Positions 18,900 through 28,896 are shown, numbered from the stretch's first letter. The stretch is DNA of 64,000 nt from Acidovorax sp. SUPP3334 (GCF_030159055.1 NZ_BQXQ01000002.1:62001-126000); one strand, 5' to 3'. Notes: a model not told the origin generated them from the letters alone. Numbers and translations are program-made.

Positions 18900-19520
18900 A
18901 TGAACGCCGTGCTGAAGCCCGATCTGTCCACCCTGCCCCCGCCCGCCGCCGTGCAGCAACTGCACCACTACGCCTACAAGGCGCGCGACGCCGAGGAAAC
19001 GCGGCATTTCTACGAAGACATCCTGGGCCTGCCGCTCTATCACATCATCCAGAGCGACTACGTGCCCAGCACGGGCGAGTACTGCCCCTACACGCACTTC
19101 TTTTTCAGGCTCAAGGACGGCTCTTTCATCGCTTTCTTCGACCTGGGCGACGACGTGAAGGCCGAGCCTTCGCCCAACACGCCGCTGTGGGTCAACCACA
19201 TCGCGTTCCGCGTGGACACGGTGCAGGAGCTGGAGAACACCAAGGCCCGGCTGCAGGCGCACGGCATCGAGGTGCTCGGCGTGACCGATCACCACATCTT
19301 CAAGAGCATTTACTTTTTCGATCCGAACGGCATCCGCCTGGAGCTGTCGGCGCAGTTGGCCGACGCGCAGCAGATGGAAAAAGACAGCACGGTGGCCCAC
19401 CAGCGCTTGAACGAGTGGACGGCGCGCAAGGAGCAATGGCGCAAGGAGCGCGCCGAGGGCAAGAGCGCTGCGCCGCTCAAGCCCGCGCAGAACGACCGGC
19501 CGGAATACGCCAAGGGCTGA
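18900..19520 (+). CDS. VOC (glyoxalase/dioxygenase superfamily) protein
   Basis: 206 residues from ATG 18900, which has GGAG six bases upstream; an ATG four codons earlier (18888) is possible. Two beta-alpha-beta modules typical of vicinal oxygen chelate enzymes are seen: LHHYAYKARDAEETRHFYEDILGLP starts the first (split here as LHHYAYKARDAEE and FYEDILGLP), and WVNHIAFRVDTVQEL with a late IYFFDPNGIRLEL the second. The HH/H and final Glu residues suit a metal site. The C-terminal 50 residues are charged and helical. Divergent from the ABC-F gene across an unusually AT-rich 220-bp region. Substrate unknown; ring-cleavage dioxygenase or lyase are both possible. Confidence 0.8.
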   Translation: MNAVLKPDLSTLPPPAAVQQLHHYAYKARDAEETRHFYEDILGLPLYHIIQSDYVPSTGEYCPYTHFFFRLKDGSFIAFFDLGDDVKAEPSPNTPLWVNHIAFRVDTVQELENTKARLQAHGIEVLGVTDHHIFKSIYFFDPNGIRLELSAQLADAQQMEKDSTVAHQRLNEWTARKEQWRKERAEGKSAAPLKPAQNDRPEYAKG

Positions 19521-19571
19521 CCGGCTCGCATCGCCGCGCCGCCCGCCGGGGCTGGGGCCAGAACCGGCCGT

Positions 19572-21422
19572 TCAGTCGTCCAGGGCTTCGCGCCCGCGCA
19601 TGACCTGGTGGCGCTCCCAGTAGTGCTCCAGCGTCGCCTTGAAGCGCTGCTTGTCCTTCTTGAGGCCGGGAAGCTTGAGCTTCGTGGTCTTGGCGCGCAG
19701 CAGGCTTTTTTCCGGGTGCGTGATGGTGAGCGAATCGCCCAGGATGCTGTCCTTGAAGGCCATGGCCTTCACCGCGTCCCAGGGCACGGTGGCGCCATCG
19801 GCCGAGGTCGTGATGCCTTCGTGGCTCACCTGCACCGTGCGGCCGCCCTTCAGCGCGAACTGGCGGGCAGGAAAATACTTGAGCACCACAGCCAGTTCCT
19901 CGGCATTGGCAGGCTCGTAGCGGTAGGCCAGGCTGCGCTCGTGGCCTTGCGCGAAGGCTTGTTCATAGTCGCTCCACAGCCGCTGCTCGATGGCATCGGC
20001 CGTAATAATGTCCTGCGCCCAGGTGCGCTCAGGGGGCCGCACCACGATGGCGCCGTAATCCGACTCGGGCAGCACCCAGCCCACGCTGCGGATGCGCTCG
20101 GGCATGGGCGGGTGGGTGTCGAACGGATGCGGCACATGCGCCGTCTGCATCGCGGCCTGGAACTCGGCGGACTGCGCGTAGGGCGGCAACCCGCGCGAGA
20201 TGAAGTGCGCAATGCCGAGCGCGCCGGCCAGCTGCTCTTCCTTGTCGAACAGGTCGCTTTCGATCTTGTGGCGGTACTTGGCATAGGCCGCGATCTTGAC
20301 CAGCGACTGGCCGATGGCCTGCGGCGACACCAGTTGCGCAGCGACGCGGTCGGCCTTGAATTCGCGGGCACGGCTGTCGCGCGCCAGGGCCCATTCGAAG
20401 ATCAGGCGGTACAGCGTCAGCAGCGGCGACACCACGGCCGTCAGGCCCGATGTGCGCATCGCATGGTGGTACTGGTCGTACTGCACCAGCTTCGGCCCCA
20501 GCCGCGCGCTGCTCTCGGTATCGCCGCCGCCCAGGTGGGCCAGTTCATGGGCGAAGACGGCATCGGCTTCGGACTGGTCGAGCAGGCGCAACAACGGAAT
20601 GCTGACGAACAGCGTGCGCCCGGTGAGCATTTTCCCGCCCGCCTGGATGGGCGATTCGGTCACGAAGAAATTGGCATCGATGCCCGCCACGATCTGCTGA
20701 GGCGGCGCCGTCTTGAGCCGCTCTGCCATGTGGCGGATGCGCTGCCACAGCAGCGGCGCATCGGCCTCCTGCACCAGTTCGCCCTCGACCTCGCTGTGGC
20801 TGTGCACGCGCTTGAAGATGCCCACCACCGCCAGCACCACCGCCACCGCGACCCCGATGCACACGGCCATGATCAGCTTGGGCGAATACCGGTGCCAGAA
20901 GTACGCCGTGACCCAGAACGACAGCCACGCCACCATCGCGCCCTCCACCACCACGGCCAACGCGCTCGCTGCCGTCATGAGGCGCCAGCCGGCGATGAAG
21001 CTCGCGTGCTGCAGCCTGCGGTTCACGAAAGCCAGCGCGCCCAGCCCCAGCGCGGCCAGCAGCACCACGGCACCCGCCACCAGCGTCCACACCGCCACGG
21101 CGCGCGCCATGAAGAACTGCCAGTTGTTGGAGTACCGCGGGCACATGGCCTCGCGGTACTCCTGCGCGTCCGGCGTGGGGTCGGTGCAGATGGTGGACGG
21201 GGGATGGGCCCGGTAATAGTCCTTTTGCTCCTGCTTGTCGGCGGGCGAGAGGTCTTTGACGGCTTCGATGCGCGGCTCGATGGCGGCCAGGAACTGTGTG
21301 TCCAGGTCGCGCTGCACGTGACCGGCGAAGAAGAACGTGATGAGCGGCACCGCGAACAGCGAGAGCACCGAGAGAAGAAAGGCTTTGCCGAGACCGGCGC
21401 GCAGCGTGGGGTGTAGGGCCAT
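19572..21422 (-). CDS. M48 family membrane metalloprotease
   Basis: 616 residues from ATG 21422. Hydrophobic segments near residues 12-33, 105-130, 150-180 and 190-210 anchor it in the inner membrane. The zinc motif HELAH lies in the sequence VFAHELAHLGGGD (HEXXH) in the middle, with the downstream Glu helix ARDSRAREFKADRVAAQ supplying the third ligand. The end of the catalytic domain has HPFDTHPPMPERI, a usual M48 feature. Length exceeds HtpX (about 290), giving an extra C-terminal domain (from WDAVKAMAFKDS onward) of unknown role. Probably membrane-protein quality control or signalling; peptidase family is clear, substrate is not. Confidence 0.9.
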   Translation of the reverse strand: MALHPTLRAGLGKAFLLSVLSLFAVPLITFFFAGHVQRDLDTQFLAAIEPRIEAVKDLSPADKQEQKDYYRAHPPSTICTDPTPDAQEYREAMCPRYSNNWQFFMARAVAVWTLVAGAVVLLAALGLGALAFVNRRLQHASFIAGWRLMTAASALAVVVEGAMVAWLSFWVTAYFWHRYSPKLIMAVCIGVAVAVVLAVVGIFKRVHSHSEVEGELVQEADAPLLWQRIRHMAERLKTAPPQQIVAGIDANFFVTESPIQAGGKMLTGRTLFVSIPLLRLLDQSEADAVFAHELAHLGGGDTESSARLGPKLVQYDQYHHAMRTSGLTAVVSPLLTLYRLIFEWALARDSRAREFKADRVAAQLVSPQAIGQSLVKIAAYAKYRHKIESDLFDKEEQLAGALGIAHFISRGLPPYAQSAEFQAAMQTAHVPHPFDTHPPMPERIRSVGWVLPESDYGAIVVRPPERTWAQDIITADAIEQRLWSDYEQAFAQGHERSLAYRYEPANAEELAVVLKYFPARQFALKGGRTVQVSHEGITTSADGATVPWDAVKAMAFKDSILGDSLTITHPEKSLLRAKTTKLKLPGLKKDKQRFKATLEHYWERHQVMRGREALDD

Positions 21423-21714
21423 GGGTACGGTGTGTTGGAGTGGTAATGGAACCTGGCGGCACGGCACGGAAGCCGGCGGCACCCTGCAAGGGCGCCCCGT
21501 TGGCTCCGAGGCCGGCGATTATCGGCACCCATCCTGTTCACATCCTCTTGCAGCGCACGTTAAAAGGTAACAAAGCGATAGCAGGCCACGCCCATTCCAC
21601 CGGCGCCACCGTCGCGAAGCGGCCACCCCACTGCCTTAAAATGCTCGGTCCCCCCTTGACCGGGCCCGGGCAGGCGCTTTGCCCGTTCGCCCCTCTTCTT
21701 GCACACCAGACCCC

Positions 21715-24609
21715 ATGAGCTCGCCCCTGAACCAACCCGGCCTTGAAAGCCTGTCCAAATCCTTCGAGCCCGCCGCCATCGAAGCCCACTGGGGCCCCGA
21801 ATGGGAACGCCGGGGCTACGGCGATGCGGGCTACCGCGGCTCGCGCCAGGCCCGCGCGGGCGAGCCGTCGTTCGCGATCCAGCTGCCGCCGCCCAACGTG
21901 ACGGGCACGCTGCACATGGGCCATGCGTTCAACCAGACGATCATGGACAGCCTCACGCGCTACCACCGCATGAAGGGTTTCAACACGGCGTGGATTCCGG
22001 GCACCGACCATGCCGGCATCGCCACGCAGATCGTGGTCGAGCGCCAGTTGCAGGAGCAGGGCATCAGCCGCCACGACATGGGCCCCACCCCGCCCGAAGC
22101 CCGCAAGAACTTCGTCGCCAAGGTGTGGGAATGGAAAGAGCAGAGCGGCAACACCATCACCACGCAGATGCGCCGCATGGGCGACAGCGTGGACTGGAGC
22201 CGCGAATACTTCACCATGGACGACAAGCTCTCCAAGGTGGTGACCGATACCTTCGTGCGCCTGTACGAACAGGGACTGATCTACCGCGGCAAGCGGCTCG
22301 TCAACTGGGACCCGAAGCTGCAGTCCGCCGTATCCGACCTCGAAGTGGAGAACGAAGAGAAGGACGGCTCGCTCTGGCACATCGCCTACCCGCTAACGGA
22401 TGGATCCGGCAGCCTGACGGTGGCCACCACGCGCCCCGAAACCATGCTGGGCGACGTCGCCGTGATGGTGCACCCCGAGGACGAGCGCTACACCCACCTC
22501 ATCGGCAAGACGGTCACGCTGCCGCTGGTCGGCCGCGAAATCCCCATCATTGCCGATGACTACGTGGACAAGGAGTTCGGCACCGGCGTGGTCAAGGTCA
22601 CGCCCGCGCACGACCCCAACGACTACGCGGTAGGCCAGCGCCACAGCCTGCCGTTGATCGTCGTGCTGACGCTGCAAGCCACCATCAATGAGAACGCGCC
22701 GGCCAAGTACCAGGGCATGGACCGCTTCGTGGCCCGCAAGGCCGTCGTGGCCGACCTCGAAGCGGCGGGCGCCCTGGTCGAAACCAAGAAGCACAAGCTG
22801 ATGGTGCCCATCTGCACCCGCACGGGCCAGGTGGTCGAGCCCATGCTGACGGACCAGTGGTTCGTGGCCATGAGCAAGACCAGCGAACAGGACCCCACCG
22901 GCAAGAGCATCGCGCAGAAGGCCATCGACGCGGTGGCGTCCGGCGAGGTGCAGTTCGTGCCCGAGAACTGGGTGAACACCTACAACCAGTGGATGAACAA
23001 CATCCAGGACTGGTGCATCAGCCGCCAGCTGTGGTGGGGCCACCAGATCCCCGCGTGGTACGACGAAACCGGCAAGGTGTACGTGGCACGCGACGAGGCC
23101 GACGCCCAGGCGCAGGCCGGCGCAGGCGCCAAGCTCACGCGTGACAACGACGTGCTGGACACGTGGTATTCGGCCGCGCTGGTGCCGTTCTCGTCGCTCG
23201 GCTGGCCCGAGGCATTGGACGGGCAGGACGCCACCAAGGACTACGACCTGTACCTGCCCTCTTCCGTGCTGGTGACGGGCTACGACATCATCTTCTTCTG
23301 GGTCGCCCGGATGATCATGATGACCACGCACTTCACCGGCCGCGTGCCGTTCAAGCACGTGTACATCCACGGCCTGGTGCGCGATGCGCAGGGCAAGAAG
23401 ATGAGCAAGTCGGAAGGCAACGTGCTCGACCCCGTGGACCTGATCGACGGCATCGCGCTCGATCCGCTGCTGGAAAAACGCTCCACCGGCCTGCGCCGCC
23501 CCGAGACGGCGCCCCAGGTGCGCAAGAACACGCAAAAGGAATTCCCCGAGGGCATTCCCGCTTATGGCGCCGATGCCCTGCGCTTCACCTTCGCCGCGCT
23601 GGCCAGCCTGGGCCGCAGCATCAACTTCGACAGCAAGCGCTGCGAGGGCTACCGCAACTTCTGCAACAAGCTCTGGAACGCCAGCCGCTTCGTGCTGATG
23701 AACTGCGAAGGCCAGGACTGCGGCCTGGAAGAGCACACCCCGGCCGATTGCGAAGGCGGCGGCTATCTGGCCTTCAGCCAGCCCGACCGCTGGATCGTCT
23801 CGCTGCTGCAGCAGGTCGAGGCCGAAGTGGCCAAGGGCTTTGCCGAGTTCCGCCTGGACAACGTGGCCAACACGATCTACGACTTCGTCTGGAACGAGTT
23901 CTGCGACTGGTATCTGGAAATCGCCAAGGTGCAGATCCAGACCGGCACGCCGGCCGAGCAACGCGCCACGCGCCGCACGCTCATCCGCACGCTGGAAACC
24001 ATCCTGCGGCTGGCGCATCCGCTGATTCCTTTCATCACCGAAGCCCTGTGGCAGAAGGTCGCGCCCGTGGCAGGCCGCGCGGGCGAGTCGGTCAGCATCG
24101 CCGCTTACCCGCAGGCGCAGCTGGACAAGGTGGACGAAGCCGCCGTCGCCCATGTGGCGCGCCTGAAGGCTTTCGTGGACGCCTGCCGCACGCTGCGCGG
24201 GGAGATGAACGTATCGCCCGCCACGCGCCTGCCGCTGTACGCCGTGGGCGACGCGGCCTTCATGCGCTCGGCCGCGCCCGCGCTGCAGGCACTGGCCAAG
24301 CTCAGCGAGGTGCAGGTGTTCGAAGACGAGGCCGCCTGGGCCACCGCTGCACAGGCCGCCCCGGTGGCCGTGGTGGGCGATGTCCGCCTGTGCCTGCACA
24401 TGGAGATCGACGTCGCGGCCGAGAAAGCCCGCCTGTCCAAGGAGATCGCCCGCATCGACGGCGAGATCACCAAGGCCCAGGCCAAGCTGTCCAACGAAGC
24501 CTTCGTCGCCAAGGCACCCCCCGCCGTGATCGACCAGGAGAAAAAGCGCGTGGCCGACTTCGGTGCCACGCTGGCCCGCCTGCGCGACCAGCTGGCACGG
24601 CTGGCTTGA
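21715..24609 (+). CDS. valS: Valyl-tRNA synthetase
   Basis: Charges tRNA-Val. 964 residues, usual length for class I ValRS. HIGH-type motif [14 protein letters not shown] near residue 60, KMSKS motif in [14 protein letters not shown] near residue 565, and the editing domain containing [10 protein letters not shown] and [10 protein letters not shown]. The C-terminal coiled coil ([20 protein letters not shown]) that binds tRNA is intact. ATG 21715 is chosen over an upstream in-frame ATG because homology begins there. A TAAAAT hexamer at 21637-21642 could be the -10 box, but I see no good -35. Confidence 0.97.
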   Translation: MSSPLNQPGLESLSKSFEPAAIEAHWGPEWERRGYGDAGYRGSRQARAGEPSFAIQLPPPNVTGTLHMGHAFNQTIMDSLTRYHRMKGFNTAWIPGTDHAGIATQIVVERQLQEQGISRHDMGPTPPEARKNFVAKVWEWKEQSGNTITTQMRRMGDSVDWSREYFTMDDKLSKVVTDTFVRLYEQGLIYRGKRLVNWDPKLQSAVSDLEVENEEKDGSLWHIAYPLTDGSGSLTVATTRPETMLGDVAVMVHPEDERYTHLIGKTVTLPLVGREIPIIADDYVDKEFGTGVVKVTPAHDPNDYAVGQRHSLPLIVVLTLQATINENAPAKYQGMDRFVARKAVVADLEAAGALVETKKHKLMVPICTRTGQVVEPMLTDQWFVAMSKTSEQDPTGKSIAQKAIDAVASGEVQFVPENWVNTYNQWMNNIQDWCISRQLWWGHQIPAWYDETGKVYVARDEADAQAQAGAGAKLTRDNDVLDTWYSAALVPFSSLGWPEALDGQDATKDYDLYLPSSVLVTGYDIIFFWVARMIMMTTHFTGRVPFKHVYIHGLVRDAQGKKMSKSEGNVLDPVDLIDGIALDPLLEKRSTGLRRPETAPQVRKNTQKEFPEGIPAYGADALRFTFAALASLGRSINFDSKRCEGYRNFCNKLWNASRFVLMNCEGQDCGLEEHTPADCEGGGYLAFSQPDRWIVSLLQQVEAEVAKGFAEFRLDNVANTIYDFVWNEFCDWYLEIAKVQIQTGTPAEQRATRRTLIRTLETILRLAHPLIPFITEALWQKVAPVAGRAGESVSIAAYPQAQLDKVDEAAVAHVARLKAFVDACRTLRGEMNVSPATRLPLYAVGDAAFMRSAAPALQALAKLSEVQVFEDEAAWATAAQAAPVAVVGDVRLCLHMEIDVAAEKARLSKEIARIDGEITKAQAKLSNEAFVAKAPPAVIDQEKKRVADFGATLARLRDQLARLA

Positions 24610-24677
24610 TAGCGCCGGCTTCGCCCCAACGTTCACCCTTTACGACACCGACTGACCGACCCCAAGAAGGAGCATCG

Positions 24678-25568
24678 ATGACCGACAACACTTCCGCGAT
24701 CCGCAAAGCCGTGTTTCCCGTGGCAGGCCTGGGCACCCGCTTTCTGCCCGCCACCAAGGCGTCCCCCAAGGAAATGCTGCCCGTGGTGGACAAGCCCCTG
24801 ATCCAGTACGCGGTCGAGGAAGCCTACTCTGCCGGCATCCGCCACATGATCTTCGTGACCGGCCGCAGCAAGCGCGCCATCGAAGACCATTACGACACCG
24901 CCTACGAGCTGGAAAACGAGCTGGAAGCCGCTGGCAAGAACGATCTGCTCCAACTGGTGCGCTCGGTCGCCCCCAGCGACATGGACTGCGCCTTCGTGCG
25001 CCAGCCCCGATCGCTGGGCCTGGGCCACGCCGTGCTGTGCGCCGAGCCGCTGGTCGGCCGCGAACCCTTCGCCGTGCTGCTGGCCGACGATTTGATGGTC
25101 GGTGCGCCTGGCGGCCAGCCCGTGCTGGCGCAAATGGCCACCGCCTTCCGCAAGCAGGGCCGCTCGCTGCTGGCCGTGCAGGAAGTGCCCGCCGACCAGG
25201 TGCGCCGCTACGGCATCGTGGCCGGTGAACCCGCCGGTGGCCCGCTGATCCGCATCGACCGCATCGTGGAAAAGCCGGCGCCCGAAGACGCGCCATCGCG
25301 CATGGGTGTGGCCGGCCGCTACATCCTCACGCCCGGCGTGTTCGACGAAATTCGCAACCAGCCCCAGGGCGTGGGCGGCGAGATCCAGCTGACCGATGCC
25401 ATCGCACGCCTCATGGCACGCGAGGCGGTCTACGCTTTCCGTTACGAAGGCAAGCGCTACGACTGCGGCAGCAAGGAAGGTTTTCTGGAAGCGACGGTGG
25501 AACTGGCGCTGCAGCATCCGCAAGTGGGCGCCGCCTTCCGCGAGTACCTCAAGACCGTCGATATCTGA
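24678..25568 (+). CDS. galU: UTP-glucose-1-phosphate uridylyltransferase
   Basis: Makes UDP-glucose from UTP and glucose-1-phosphate for polysaccharide and LPS synthesis. 296 residues. N-terminal nucleotide-binding signature [20 protein letters not shown], then [14 protein letters not shown]; catalytic-pocket motif [11 protein letters not shown]-terminal [23 protein letters not shown] sits six bases before the ATG. 68 bp after valS in the same direction, so cotranscription is possible. Confidence 0.97.
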   Translation: MTDNTSAIRKAVFPVAGLGTRFLPATKASPKEMLPVVDKPLIQYAVEEAYSAGIRHMIFVTGRSKRAIEDHYDTAYELENELEAAGKNDLLQLVRSVAPSDMDCAFVRQPRSLGLGHAVLCAEPLVGREPFAVLLADDLMVGAPGGQPVLAQMATAFRKQGRSLLAVQEVPADQVRRYGIVAGEPAGGPLIRIDRIVEKPAPEDAPSRMGVAGRYILTPGVFDEIRNQPQGVGGEIQLTDAIARLMAREAVYAFRYEGKRYDCGSKEGFLEATVELALQHPQVGAAFREYLKTVDI

Positions 25569-25745
25569 GCTGAACGCCTGGGGTCCAGCCCTTGCGCAGG
25601 GAACTGGACCACGGGCTCGATCCCGCCGAGGGGTTTCGCCCGGGTATTGATGCCGCTACCGTGCCGCAAAAAGCACAGCACGTCACCGCATGGCAACCCC
25701 CAACGGGATCGAAAAGAGGGAGCCAGTAGCGCTCGCTGCGCGCCC

Positions 25746-25973
25746 TCAGCGCCTGCGCAGCAGGTGGATGAATTCTTCCCCCACCGTTTTTTGCTCGACC
25801 AGCTCATTGCCCGTTTGCTTGGCAAACGCCTGAAAGTCGCGCAGCGAGCCATTGTCGGTGGAGACCACCTTCAATAACTGGCCGCTGACCATGTCGGCCA
25901 GTGCCTTCTTGGCCTTGAGAATGGGCAGCGGGCAATTGAGACCGCGGGTGTCGATTTCCTTGTGGATGTCCAT
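25746..25973 (-). CDS. TusA-family sulfur-carrier protein
   Basis: 75 residues from ATG 25973 (a GTG one codon earlier is also possible). The CPxP signature LNCPLPIL places the persulfide-carrying Cys at residue 14; the following KAKKALADM helix and the C-terminal GNELVEQ strand complete the two-layer TusA fold. Such proteins relay sulfur from cysteine desulfurases to tRNA thiolation, molybdopterin or other acceptors. It is close to the cysteine synthase cysM, but separated from it by the Nudix gene on the same strand. Whether this is TusA itself or a paralogue cannot be told. Confidence 0.85.
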   Translation of the reverse strand: MDIHKEIDTRGLNCPLPILKAKKALADMVSGQLLKVVSTDNGSLRDFQAFAKQTGNELVEQKTVGEEFIHLLRRR

Positions 25974-26003
25974 CACGTGCTTCCTGGGCGAATGAGCCCC
26001 ATT

Positions 26004-26549
26004 CTAAGCAGCCGAAGGGGCTGCGCCGCTCTGGAAAAAATCCACGAATTCGGGTTCGATGCCTTGCGTTCGCAGCCAGTCGGCCAGAGCGTATCCTGTG
26101 CCCGCGGGCCAGCATTTCACGGCCTCCGGAGCGATCAGGCGATAGTCCACCAGTTCCGGCGAAAGCCGCACCTCGCCATGCGCCACCGCGTGGTAGGCAA
26201 TGATGACCTGGTTCATGCGCCGAAACTCATACACGCCGATGAGCGCCAGGGCGCTCACGTCCAGGTTGGTCTCTTCCTTGATCTCGCGCGTGATGCCTTC
26301 TTGCGGCGTTTCACCCGCCTCCATGAAGCCCGTGATCAACGCGTACTGCTTTCCCGCCCAGGCCGCATTGCGCGCCAGCAGCACCTTGCCCTCACGCACC
26401 ACCACCGCCGCCAGAACCGGCGTCGGATTGTTCCAGTGCGTCCAGCCGCAGGCCGGGCAGCGCAGGCGCTCCACGTCGCCGCCATCCTCCGCCACGGTGA
26501 TGCGCGCCAGCGGCGTGGCGCAATGGGTGCAGAAACGGGTTTCGTACAT
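26004..26549 (-). CDS. Nudix hydrolase with N-terminal zinc ribbon
   Basis: 181 residues. The first 35 carry two Cys pairs (CTHC and CPAC), a zinc ribbon as in NADH-pyrophosphatase relatives, followed by the Nudix fold. The Nudix box reads GETPQEGITREIKEET and is complete. Hydrolyses a nucleoside diphosphate linked to X; the exact substrate is unknown. It lacks the SQPWPFP-type motif that defines true NudC. The copy of the short hairpin repeat at 26553-26580 lies immediately upstream of the start. Confidence 0.88.
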   Translation of the reverse strand: MYETRFCTHCATPLARITVAEDGGDVERLRCPACGWTHWNNPTPVLAAVVVREGKVLLARNAAWAGKQYALITGFMEAGETPQEGITREIKEETNLDVSALALIGVYEFRRMNQVIIAYHAVAHGEVRLSPELVDYRLIAPEAVKCWPAGTGYALADWLRTQGIEPEFVDFFQSGAAPSAA

Positions 26550-26552
26550 AAC

Positions 26553-26580
26553 GCTATATTTTTAATAGCAATCAAGGCAA
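26553..26580. repeat. Dispersed hairpin repeat copy R3
   Basis: GCTAT at 26553-26557 pairs with ATAGC at 26565-26569 around an AT loop, followed by AATCAAGGCA. The 3' flank ATAGCAATCAAGGCA is identical to copy R4 at 52544-52573. It occupies the short gap between cysM and the Nudix gene and could form the leader of the Nudix mRNA. Confidence 0.6.
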
Positions 26581-26662
26581 TGGATACTGCGGCAGAGGGC
26601 ATTTTTTGTCTCAAGTCGGCCGCCGCACGCACCTGAACGAAATGCCGAGACTCTCTTCATGT

Positions 26663-27568
26663 TCAAGCCGGGAAGACGCCGGTGGACAGGTAACGGTCGC
26701 CCCGGTCGCACACCACGAAGACGATGGTCGCATCGGATTCGCGCCGTGCGATTTCCTGAGCGGCCCAGCAGGCACCCGCTGCGGAAATGCCGGCAAAGAT
26801 GCCCTCTTCGCGCGCCATGCGGCGGCACATCTCTTCGGCGTCGTCCTGGCCCACGTTGATCGTCTCGTCCACCGCCCTCGGGTCGTATATCTTGGGCAGA
26901 TATTCCTGCGGCCACTTGCGAATGCCCGGAATGCGCGAGCCCTCCTTGGGCTGCGCGCCGATGATCTGGATGGCCGGGTTCTTTTCCTTCAGATAGCGCG
27001 ACACGCCGGTAATGGTGCCGGTCGTGCCCATCGCACTCACGAAATGCGTGATGCGCCCTTCGGTCTGCTCCCACAGCTCGGGGCCGGTGGTTTCGTAATG
27101 GATGCGAGGGTTATCGGGGTTGGCGAACTGATCGAGCACCACGCCCTTGCCTTGCTTGACCATGGTTTCGGCCAGATCGCGCGCGTACTCCATGCCACCG
27201 CTCTTGGGTGTGAGGATCAGCTCGGCGCCGAACGCCTTCATGGTCTGGGCGCGCTCCACCGACAGGTCTTCAGGCATCACCAGCACCATGCGATAGCCCT
27301 TGATCGCCGCCGCCATGGCCAGGGCAATGCCGGTGTTGCCCGACGTGGCCTCGATGAGCGTATCGCCCGGCTTGATGTCTCCCCGCTCCTGGGCCCGGCG
27401 GATCATCGACAGCGCGGGCCGGTCCTTCACCGATCCCGCCGGATTGTTGCCCTCCAGCTTGCCCAACACGACAGTGCCCCGCGCTGCATTCTCTTGTGCC
27501 CCGATGCGCTGCAAGGCGACCAGAGGGGTGTGTCCAATCGCATCTTCGATGGTGGGATAAGTCTTCAT
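26663..27568 (-). CDS. cysM: Cysteine synthase B
   Basis: PLP enzyme forming cysteine from O-acetylserine and sulfide or thiosulfate. 301 residues. PLP lysine K48 lies in NPAGSVKDRPA; TSGNTGIALA binds the substrate carboxylate; GTTGTITGVSRYLKE binds the PLP phosphate. CysM rather than CysK is suggested by length and by the segment RIPGIRKWPQEYLP followed by YDP, as in CysM. Transcribed toward the Nudix and TusA-like genes, so a sulfur-related cluster is possible. tRNA-Leu lies just upstream in the opposite direction. Confidence 0.93.
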   Translation of the reverse strand: MKTYPTIEDAIGHTPLVALQRIGAQENAARGTVVLGKLEGNNPAGSVKDRPALSMIRRAQERGDIKPGDTLIEATSGNTGIALAMAAAIKGYRMVLVMPEDLSVERAQTMKAFGAELILTPKSGGMEYARDLAETMVKQGKGVVLDQFANPDNPRIHYETTGPELWEQTEGRITHFVSAMGTTGTITGVSRYLKEKNPAIQIIGAQPKEGSRIPGIRKWPQEYLPKIYDPRAVDETINVGQDDAEEMCRRMAREEGIFAGISAAGACWAAQEIARRESDATIVFVVCDRGDRYLSTGVFPA

Positions 27569-27611
27569 AGCGCGCTACTGTGCCATAATTCGCGGCTTCA
27601 ATCTTCGCGTC

Positions 27612-27696
27612 GCCCGGGTGGTGGAATTGGTAGACGCAGGGGACTCAAAATCCCCCGCCGCAAGGCGTGCCGGTTCGATTCCGGCCCCGGGCACCA
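27612..27696 (+). tRNA. tRNA-Leu (anticodon CAA)
   Basis: 85 nt. Acceptor GCCCGGG (27612-27618) pairs with CCCGGGC (27686-27692), discriminator A, encoded CCA 27694-27696. D-arm GGTAGACGCAG; anticodon stem GGGGA/TCCCC with loop CTCAAAA giving CAA, which reads UUG; long variable arm CGCCGCAAGGCG as expected for a class II tRNA; T-loop GGTTCGATTCC. All features are canonical. Confidence 0.96.
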
Positions 27697-27863
27697 TGGC
27701 TCCTAAGCCGTGGCTTGCAGCTTGGTTCAGTCCCACACTCGCTTGTGGCAGCACTGGCAAATCAAACATCTCTCCTGCCGCTTTTTGCCTATCCATGGCA
27801 TTGCTACGGTCGTTCGGTTAGTTGCCTTGTTCGGCATCGGCCACCGAGTCGAGCACTCCAACG

Positions 27864-27894
27864 AAAAAGCCCGATGCGTTTGCACATCGGGCTT
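27864..27894 (-). terminator. Rho-independent terminator of the CsbD gene
   Basis: AAGCCCGATG (27867-27876) and CATCGGGCTT (27885-27894) form a perfect 10-bp stem with an 8-nt loop. On the minus strand the stem is followed by a T-run (complement of 27864-27868). It lies 32 bp past the CsbD stop codon. Confidence 0.85.
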
Positions 27895-27925
27895 CGTAGC
27901 AGTAAGGGACCAGTCCTCGCTGCAA

Positions 27926-28105
27926 TTATCGCGTCGCGTCTTTGATGTTTTCTTTGACGTCGCCGTAGTTCTTCTGGATCGTGCCTTCGACTTGCTTGGC
28001 GATACCCTTGGCTTGTTGCTCGGGGCTGTTGATCAGCTCGCCGGCCTTTTCCTGAACCTTGCCTGCTGCGTCCTTGAGAGCGCCCTTGACTTGATCGGTA
28101 TTCAT
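27926..28105 (-). CDS. CsbD family stress-response protein
   Basis: 59 residues, starting MNTDQVKGALKDAAGKVQEK and ending ENIKDATR. The sequence is the CsbD fold: short charged helices with KGALKDAAGK and GKVQEKAGELINSPEQQ type repeats; E. coli YjbJ is the best-known relative, abundant under stress, function unknown. A terminator follows at 27864-27894. The start ATG at 28105 follows AAAGGACTCACC, a good ribosome-binding site. Confidence 0.9.
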   Translation of the reverse strand: MNTDQVKGALKDAAGKVQEKAGELINSPEQQAKGIAKQVEGTIQKNYGDVKENIKDATR

Positions 28106-28231
28106 GGTGAGTCCTTTCGGTGAGGTATGTGCAAAACAAAATGGCTTTGCATGGCTGAAAGACTAAAGCGAGGCCTGCAAGGGCAGCGCGGGCGGAAGTC
28201 ATCCGTTGGCGTCAGCAGCTGCCTACATGCG

Positions 28232-28263
28232 AAAAAACCCGCGACGTGGGAACGTACGGGTTT
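28232..28263 (-). terminator. Probable terminator of the 70-residue gene
   Basis: AAACCCG (28235-28241) and CGGGTTT (28257-28263) with internal self-complementary ACGT pieces; on the minus strand the stem ends in a run of six T. It lies 32 bp downstream of the stop at 28296. Confidence 0.7.
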
Positions 28264-28295
28264 CAGGAACTCAACGCTAAGGCGCCGTCAACGCG

Positions 28296-28508
28296 TCATT
28301 TGGTCCATTTGCGCTGCACCTTGGGCTTGACCCGAATGTCCACGGCCTTGCGCACTTCGGGACGACCGGTTTCCTCGTTGGTGTCCACCACGTCTTCGAG
28401 CGCGATCTTTTCGACTTCGGAGTTGGTCTGTTCTTCCAGCTGCTCCAGCACCGCACCCACCCGCCTTTCCGCGTCGTCGACCTGGCGCTCGGTGGCGTCG
28501 GCAGTCAT
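28296..28508 (-). CDS. Small acidic hypothetical protein (70 aa)
   Basis: 70 residues, acidic N-terminal half rich in Glu/Val and a basic tail (RVKPKVQRKWTK). The start has GGGAG at good spacing and overlaps the stop of an even smaller upstream frame (ATGA). A terminator follows. The mixture of a helical acidic first part (DDAERRVGAVLEQLEEQ) and basic end suggests a small soluble nucleic-acid or protein-binding factor, but no family is recognised. It lies in a cluster of small genes together with CsbD. Confidence 0.6.
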   Translation of the reverse strand: MTADATERQVDDAERRVGAVLEQLEEQTNSEVEKIALEDVVDTNEETGRPEVRKAVDIRVKPKVQRKWTK

Positions 28509-28642
28509 GGGAAACTCCCGGCGGCCATCCCTATTGCGCGCAGAACGTGGGGAGGTTCGTCCGCCTGTTCCGGCGGAGGCGCGGGGACATCGGGTTCGAC
28601 GGGCAGATCTGCCTTGTCAGGAGCGTTGGGGTGAGTGGCCAT
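28505..28642 (-). CDS. Possible 45-residue Pro/Ala-rich small protein
   Basis: A short frame from ATG 28642 encodes 45 residues (MATHPNAPDKADLPVEPDVP, then PAPPPEQ and ending AAGSFP). Its stop overlaps the ATG of the 70-residue gene as ATGA, the usual sign of coupling. No good Shine-Dalgarno precedes it and composition alone could keep it open, so it may only be a leader region. Confidence 0.35.
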   Translation of the reverse strand: MATHPNAPDKADLPVEPDVPAPPPEQADEPPHVLRAIGMAAGSFP

Positions 28643-28723
28643 GAAGGGTGCCAGGGATTTGAGGGGGAAATGTGCCGGGTGCCGGCGTGGGGATGCGGGC
28701 CGAGATGCTCTGTCACTCCCGAC

Positions 28724-28816
28724 TCAGAGACCGCTCATGACCGATGCGGCCAAGTAGGCGATCCCGAGGCTGGAAAACAGCATGAATCCGGGCAGGACAG
28801 TCAGAGTTTCTTTCAT
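28724..28816 (-). CDS. Tiny membrane protein (30 aa)
   Basis: 30 residues from ATG 28816: MKETLTVLPGFMLFSSLGIA followed by YLAASVMSGL. Apart from the first four residues it is a single hydrophobic helix. AAGGA precedes the start at a suitable distance. It lies among small stress-type genes and probably sits in the inner membrane. Too short for homology calls; supported by the ribosome-binding site and the clean single-helix composition. Confidence 0.45.
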   Translation of the reverse strand: MKETLTVLPGFMLFSSLGIAYLAASVMSGL

Positions 28817-28896
28817 ATGTTCAATCCTTCAATAGGAACAGACCATCGGAAGCGAGCTATGACTGGCATCCACCGACGCTGGGGGCACAAAAATGG

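Noticed and set aside
21600-21714. Promoter of valS
   Set aside because: A TAAAAT hexamer is present but no acceptable -35 element at 16-18 bp; left out as a separate feature.
28531-28716. 61-codon minus-strand frame rich in Pro, His and Thr
   Set aside because: Overlaps the shorter frame coupled to the 70-residue gene; no ribosome site and no convincing composition.
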